A stretch of DNA of 7,348 bases from NCBI GenBank assembly GCA_903839965.1, contig CAIMEK010000299.1, positions 1 to 7,348 on the forward strand. Reading direction: 5' to 3'. The translations under genes were made by a program, and so were the position numbers. The DNA comes from an uncultured Acetobacteraceae bacterium (lineage in GTDB: Bacteria; Pseudomonadota; Alphaproteobacteria; Acetobacterales; Acetobacteraceae). Of the stretch, positions 4,764 through 7,348 are shown one piece after another. Every line of letters starts with the position of its first letter. The stretch's first letter is position 1. The notes beneath the pieces are model-generated. The model saw only the letters and a list, made by a program, of their open reading frames with translations, did not search any database and was not told the DNA's origin.

Positions 4764-6305
4764 CTATTCCTCGACCTGCGGCACGGTAGCGTTGACCTGC
4801 GAAGGGCGCCGGCTGGCGCGGTGCCTGACCAGTTGGGCGTAAAGCTGGGAGAGAATCAGCACCCCGCACAGCGAGACGAACACGGCGCTGATCGGTCGGC
4901 GGATGAAAATGGAGAAATCGCCGCCGGATATCGCCATCGCGTTGCGGAAATTCTCCTCCATCCGCGGCCCGAGGATGAACCCCAGCAGCATCGGCGCGAC
5001 GTGGAAGCGCAGCCGGATCATGCCATAGCCGACCAGCCCGAACACCAGCGTCTCGCCCACCTGGAACAGACTGTTGCGCGCGCTGTAGACGCCGATGCAC
5101 ACGAAGAACAGCGCACTCGGATAGAGCAGCCGGTACGGGATCGCCAGCATGCGCACCCAAATGCCGATCATCGGCACGTTCAGGATCACCAGGATCAGAT
5201 TGCCGATCCAGAAACTCGCGATCAGGCCCCAGAAAATGTCCGGATGCTCCGAGATCAGCAGCGGCCCGGGCTGGATGCCCTGGATCATCAGCGCGCCAAG
5301 CAGCAGCGCCATGCCGGACTCGCCCGGAATGCCCATGCTCATCGTCGGAATGAAATCCGCCTGCACCGAGGAGTGGGTGGACGCCTCCGGGCTGGCCACG
5401 CCCTCGATCATGCCGGTGCCGAAACGCTCAGGCGTGCGCGAAATCTTCTTCTCCAGCGCATACGACACGAACGAGGCGATGGTCGGCCCGGTGCCCGGCA
5501 CCATCGCGCACAGCGCACCCATCAGCGAGCCGCGCATCATCGCCGGCACGCCGATGCGCAGGTCGGCGCGGTTCGGCAGCAGGTCGCGCAAGCCGAGCCG
5601 CAGATTGCCGACATGCAGCGGCGCCAGCCGGTTGACGCTCTTGAGGAATTCGGCAATGCCGAACAGGCCAAGCGCCAACGCCACCAGTTCCACGCCGTCA
5701 TAAAGATCGAGGACGCCGAAGGTGAAACGCGGCAGCCCGGTGTTCATATCCACGCCCGCCAGCCCGAGCATCTGCCCGAGCAGCATCATCGCCACGCCCT
5801 TCAGCGGCGAGCCGCGCGCCAGCGTGGAACCGGCGAGCAGGCCGAACAACATGAGCGTACACACTTCCGCCGGGCCGAAGTTCAGCGCGAAGCGCGCCAC
5901 CACCGGCGCGAAGAACGTCATTTCCACGATGCCGAGCGCCGCCCCGATGCAGGCGCCGATGATGCTCAGCCCGAGCGCGGTGCCGCCCTTGCCCTGCTTG
6001 GTCAACGGGTAGCCGTCCAGGCAGGTGACGGCATGCGGCGGGTGGCAGGGCAGGTTGAGCAGGATCGAGCAGATCGCGCCGCCGTACTGCGCCCCGTAAT
6101 AGATCCCCGCGAGCATCAGGATCGCCGCCACCGGCTTCATGCCGAAGGTCAGCGGCAGCAGGATCGACACCGTGGCCAGCACGCCAAGTCCTGGCAGCAC
6201 GCCGACGATGTTGCCGACCAGCACGCCGACGAAGCACCACATCAGGTTGGCCGGCAGCAGCGCCACCTCGAAGCCGTGCCAAAGTCCGGTGAGCGAGGAA
6301 CTCAT
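4764..6305 (-). CDS. tctA: Tripartite tricarboxylate transporter, large permease subunit TctA
   Basis: This 513-residue polytopic inner-membrane protein is close to the usual TctA length of about 500, and is the large channel subunit of a TTT importer. The N-terminal half has GVLPGLG (35-41), YYGAQYGG (69-76) and the DGYP segment (97-100). The C-terminal half repeats the theme with MVPGTGP (268-274), EGVASPEAS (301-309), SMGIPGES (323-330) and IQGIQPGP (341-348), and ends with RRPISAVF (469-476) before the last membrane segment. The first repeat is unusual: where most relatives have IPGE-type residues before TxxDGYP, this protein has LPCHPPHAVTCLDGYP (85-100). ATG 6305 was chosen because it overlaps the tctB stop as ATGA; the frame stays open far upstream, but that is antisense or out-of-frame to tctB and would add non-family sequence. 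No strong ribosome binding site precedes it, consistent with coupling to tctB. Confidence 0.96.
   Translation of the reverse strand: MSSSLTGLWHGFEVALLPANLMWCFVGVLVGNIVGVLPGLGVLATVSILLPLTFGMKPVAAILMLAGIYYGAQYGGAICSILLNLPCHPPHAVTCLDGYPLTKQGKGGTALGLSIIGACIGAALGIVEMTFFAPVVARFALNFGPAEVCTLMLFGLLAGSTLARGSPLKGVAMMLLGQMLGLAGVDMNTGLPRFTFGVLDLYDGVELVALALGLFGIAEFLKSVNRLAPLHVGNLRLGLRDLLPNRADLRIGVPAMMRGSLMGALCAMVPGTGPTIASFVSYALEKKISRTPERFGTGMIEGVASPEASTHSSVQADFIPTMSMGIPGESGMALLLGALMIQGIQPGPLLISEHPDIFWGLIASFWIGNLILVILNVPMIGIWVRMLAIPYRLLYPSALFFVCIGVYSARNSLFQVGETLVFGLVGYGMIRLRFHVAPMLLGFILGPRMEENFRNAMAISGGDFSIFIRRPISAVFVSLCGVLILSQLYAQLVRHRASRRPSQVNATVPQVEE
4767..4772 (-). promoter_or_regulatory. Ribosome binding site of the acyl-CoA synthetase inside tctA
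   Basis: On the - strand GAGGAA forms the last two sense codons (Glu-Glu) of tctA, followed by its TAG, and lies 9 nt before the synthetase ATG at 4757. This fixes the synthetase start and ties its translation to tctA. Confidence 0.7.
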
Positions 6306-6793
6306 GACTCGAACGGCCACTGCCAGAGCGGCAGGTTGATGCCGAGCAGGTAGCCGAACACGAAGCTGCCGCACACCGTCATCACCAGGGCCAGGATGAG
6401 GCTGCCCTTCAGCGTGGCGGAGCGGTCGCCGCGCGCGGAGACGAACACGCAGGCGAAGATCGCGCTGGCCAGGCCGGTGGCCCAGGCCAGGAAAATGAAC
6501 AGCGCGACCCCGCCAATGATGCAGCCCCAGCCCCGCCAGTCCGGGCCGCGCAGGTCGGTGCCGCCCTCCAGCAGCGGGTCGGCTTCTTCCTCGACGGTGG
6601 ACTTGGTCAGCGCGGCGCCGACGATGACCGCGCCGACCAGGGCGAGCGCGGAGCCAAGCAGCGCCGGATAGAAGCCGGGGCCGAGTTGCTTCAGCGTGCC
6701 AATGCTGTAGCGGCTGGCCTCCAGCACCGCCCCCACGCCGAGGGCGACGCAAATGCCGCCGGCGAGGAGTTCGCGCAACCGGGCGGAGTGCAT
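6302..6793 (-). CDS. tctB: Tripartite tricarboxylate transporter, small permease subunit TctB
   Basis: This 163-residue membrane protein of the TctB (DUF1468) family is the small subunit that pairs with TctA in the inner membrane. Family features are a first membrane helix at about 8-26, then the signature IGTLKQLGPGFYP (31-43), further hydrophobic helices near 44-63, 89-118 and 130-156, and a polar acidic loop between (EEEADPLLEGG, 68-78). Length is typical (about 150-170). The ATG has GGAG at 6802-6805 on the - strand with 8-nt spacing. It starts 24 bases after the tctC stop, and its TGA overlaps the tctA ATG (ATGA), so it sits in a C-B-A operon. TctB is poorly conserved in sequence, so the call rests on the LGPGFYP signature, topology and position together. 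Confidence 0.94.
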   Translation of the reverse strand: MHSARLRELLAGGICVALGVGAVLEASRYSIGTLKQLGPGFYPALLGSALALVGAVIVGAALTKSTVEEEADPLLEGGTDLRGPDWRGWGCIIGGVALFIFLAWATGLASAIFACVFVSARGDRSATLKGSLILALVMTVCGSFVFGYLLGINLPLWQWPFES

Positions 6794-6817
6794 GGCTGTG
6801 GCTCCGATGCGTCCGGG

Positions 6818-7348
6818 TCAGTGCGGCCGCAGCGTGGCGAGGATCGGCTTCACCCGGTTCTCGTTGTCGACCCACACCTTGGTGTAGCCCGCGGGGTCCA
6901 GGTAGCCCGGGGTCAGCGCGATGGCGCGCAGCTTCTCTTGGTGTTCAGGGTTTGCGATCACCGTCTTCATCGCATTGGTGAGCACCTCGACCACCTCCGC
7001 CGGAGTGCCGGCCGGCGCCACCATGCCGGTATTGGACACCGCGATCACGTCGTAGCCCTGCTCGCGCATCGTCGGCACGTCCGGCATCGACCAGTCGCGC
7101 TGTTCGTCGGAGACGCCGAGCACACGGAATTCTCCGCTCCGCTTGTAGGCGATGCCATCGACGGTGCCACCGGCGAGCATCACGACATGACTGCCCAGCA
7201 GGGCCGTGATCGACGGCGCGCCGCCTTCGAAGTGCACCGGGGTGAACTGCACGCCAGCCGCCTGCCCCATCATGAGGGTGAGGAAGTTGGGCACACCCAT
7301 CAGCCCGCTGTCGCTGACGGTGACGGCGCCGGGAGTGGCGCGGGCCGC
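6818..7348 (-). CDS. tctC: TTT substrate-binding receptor (Bug/TctC family), C-terminal part
   Basis: The frame is open to the window edge, so the start and signal peptide are missing; 176 residues remain of a protein usually about 320 long. An internal ATG at 7300 is not the start, because good family sequence (AARATPGAVTVSDSGL) continues upstream. Visible features are GVPNFLTLMMGQAAGV, then FTPVHFEGGAPSITALLG, a segment typical of Bug receptors, followed by VMLAGGTVDG, RVLGVSDEQR, DVPTMREQGYDV and APAGTPAEVV, all in the usual family order. Bug proteins are periplasmic receptors that clamp a carboxylate or other small acid and deliver it to TctAB. The ligand cannot be read from this part. 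It is first in the visible operon, 24 bases before tctB. Confidence 0.94.
   Translation of the reverse strand, partial: AARATPGAVTVSDSGLMGVPNFLTLMMGQAAGVQFTPVHFEGGAPSITALLGSHVVMLAGGTVDGIAYKRSGEFRVLGVSDEQRDWSMPDVPTMREQGYDVIAVSNTGMVAPAGTPAEVVEVLTNAMKTVIANPEHQEKLRAIALTPGYLDPAGYTKVWVDNENRVKPILATLRPH

Noticed and set aside
3009..6353. A very long open frame (1114 codons) on the + strand, opposite the transporter and synthetase genes
   Set aside because: It is antisense to the synthetase, tctA and the end of tctB, all of which have clear family motifs. Its sequence is Arg/His/Gln/Ala-rich low complexity, as expected from reading GC-rich codons backwards. No family motif or ribosome binding site is visible.

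Overview
The window is GC-rich and looks chromosomal. It most likely comes from an alphaproteobacterium, probably Acetobacteraceae or another Rhodospirillales lineage. The evidence for that is the order at the left end (end of a ribonuclease E/G gene, yacG, then tRNA-Phe), which is a familiar alphaproteobacterial core arrangement, and a tripartite tricarboxylate transporter (TTT) operon of the kind that is very common in Acetobacteraceae. This assignment is inference from gene content; there is no 16S or other marker in the window.

Left part (1-497, + strand): the last 60 codons of a ribonuclease E/G-type gene overlap yacG by an ATGA. yacG encodes a 62-residue zinc-finger DNA gyrase inhibitor. 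A strong GC-rich hairpin follows, then a complete tRNA-Phe(GAA) with encoded CCA.

Middle part (498-2134): 624 bases directly after the tRNA have no convincing gene but carry several short inverted or direct repeats. Next comes a 304-residue class I SAM-dependent methyltransferase (1122-2036) with CmoB/DUF1698-like motifs and a C-terminal tail of the type seen in surface-glycan proteins. This stretch is visibly less GC-rich than the transporter genes (33/60 G+C at 1681-1740 against 40/60 at 5281-5340, counted by hand). Together with its place behind a tRNA, that makes it a candidate acquired islet. A hairpin at 2089-2118 sits in the convergent gap that ends the islet.

Right part (7348-2135, - strand): five genes point leftward. 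In transcription order they are tctC (cut by the window edge), tctB, tctA, a 708-residue NDP-forming acyl-CoA synthetase, and a small lipoprotein. tctB and tctA overlap by 4 bases, and the synthetase ribosome binding site lies inside the last codons of tctA, so these genes are very likely co-translated. The simplest reading is a uptake-and-activation module: TctC captures a carboxylate in the periplasm, TctAB imports it, and the synthetase converts it to a CoA thioester. The substrate cannot be told from sequence. A perfect 10-bp hairpin ends exactly at the synthetase stop codon and may separate the lipoprotein from the operon.

I see no CRISPR array, complete insertion sequence, toxin-antitoxin pair, phage gene or clearly new defence system. 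The most interesting points are the transporter-synthetase coupling, the altered motifs in TctA and the synthetase, and the post-tRNA islet.
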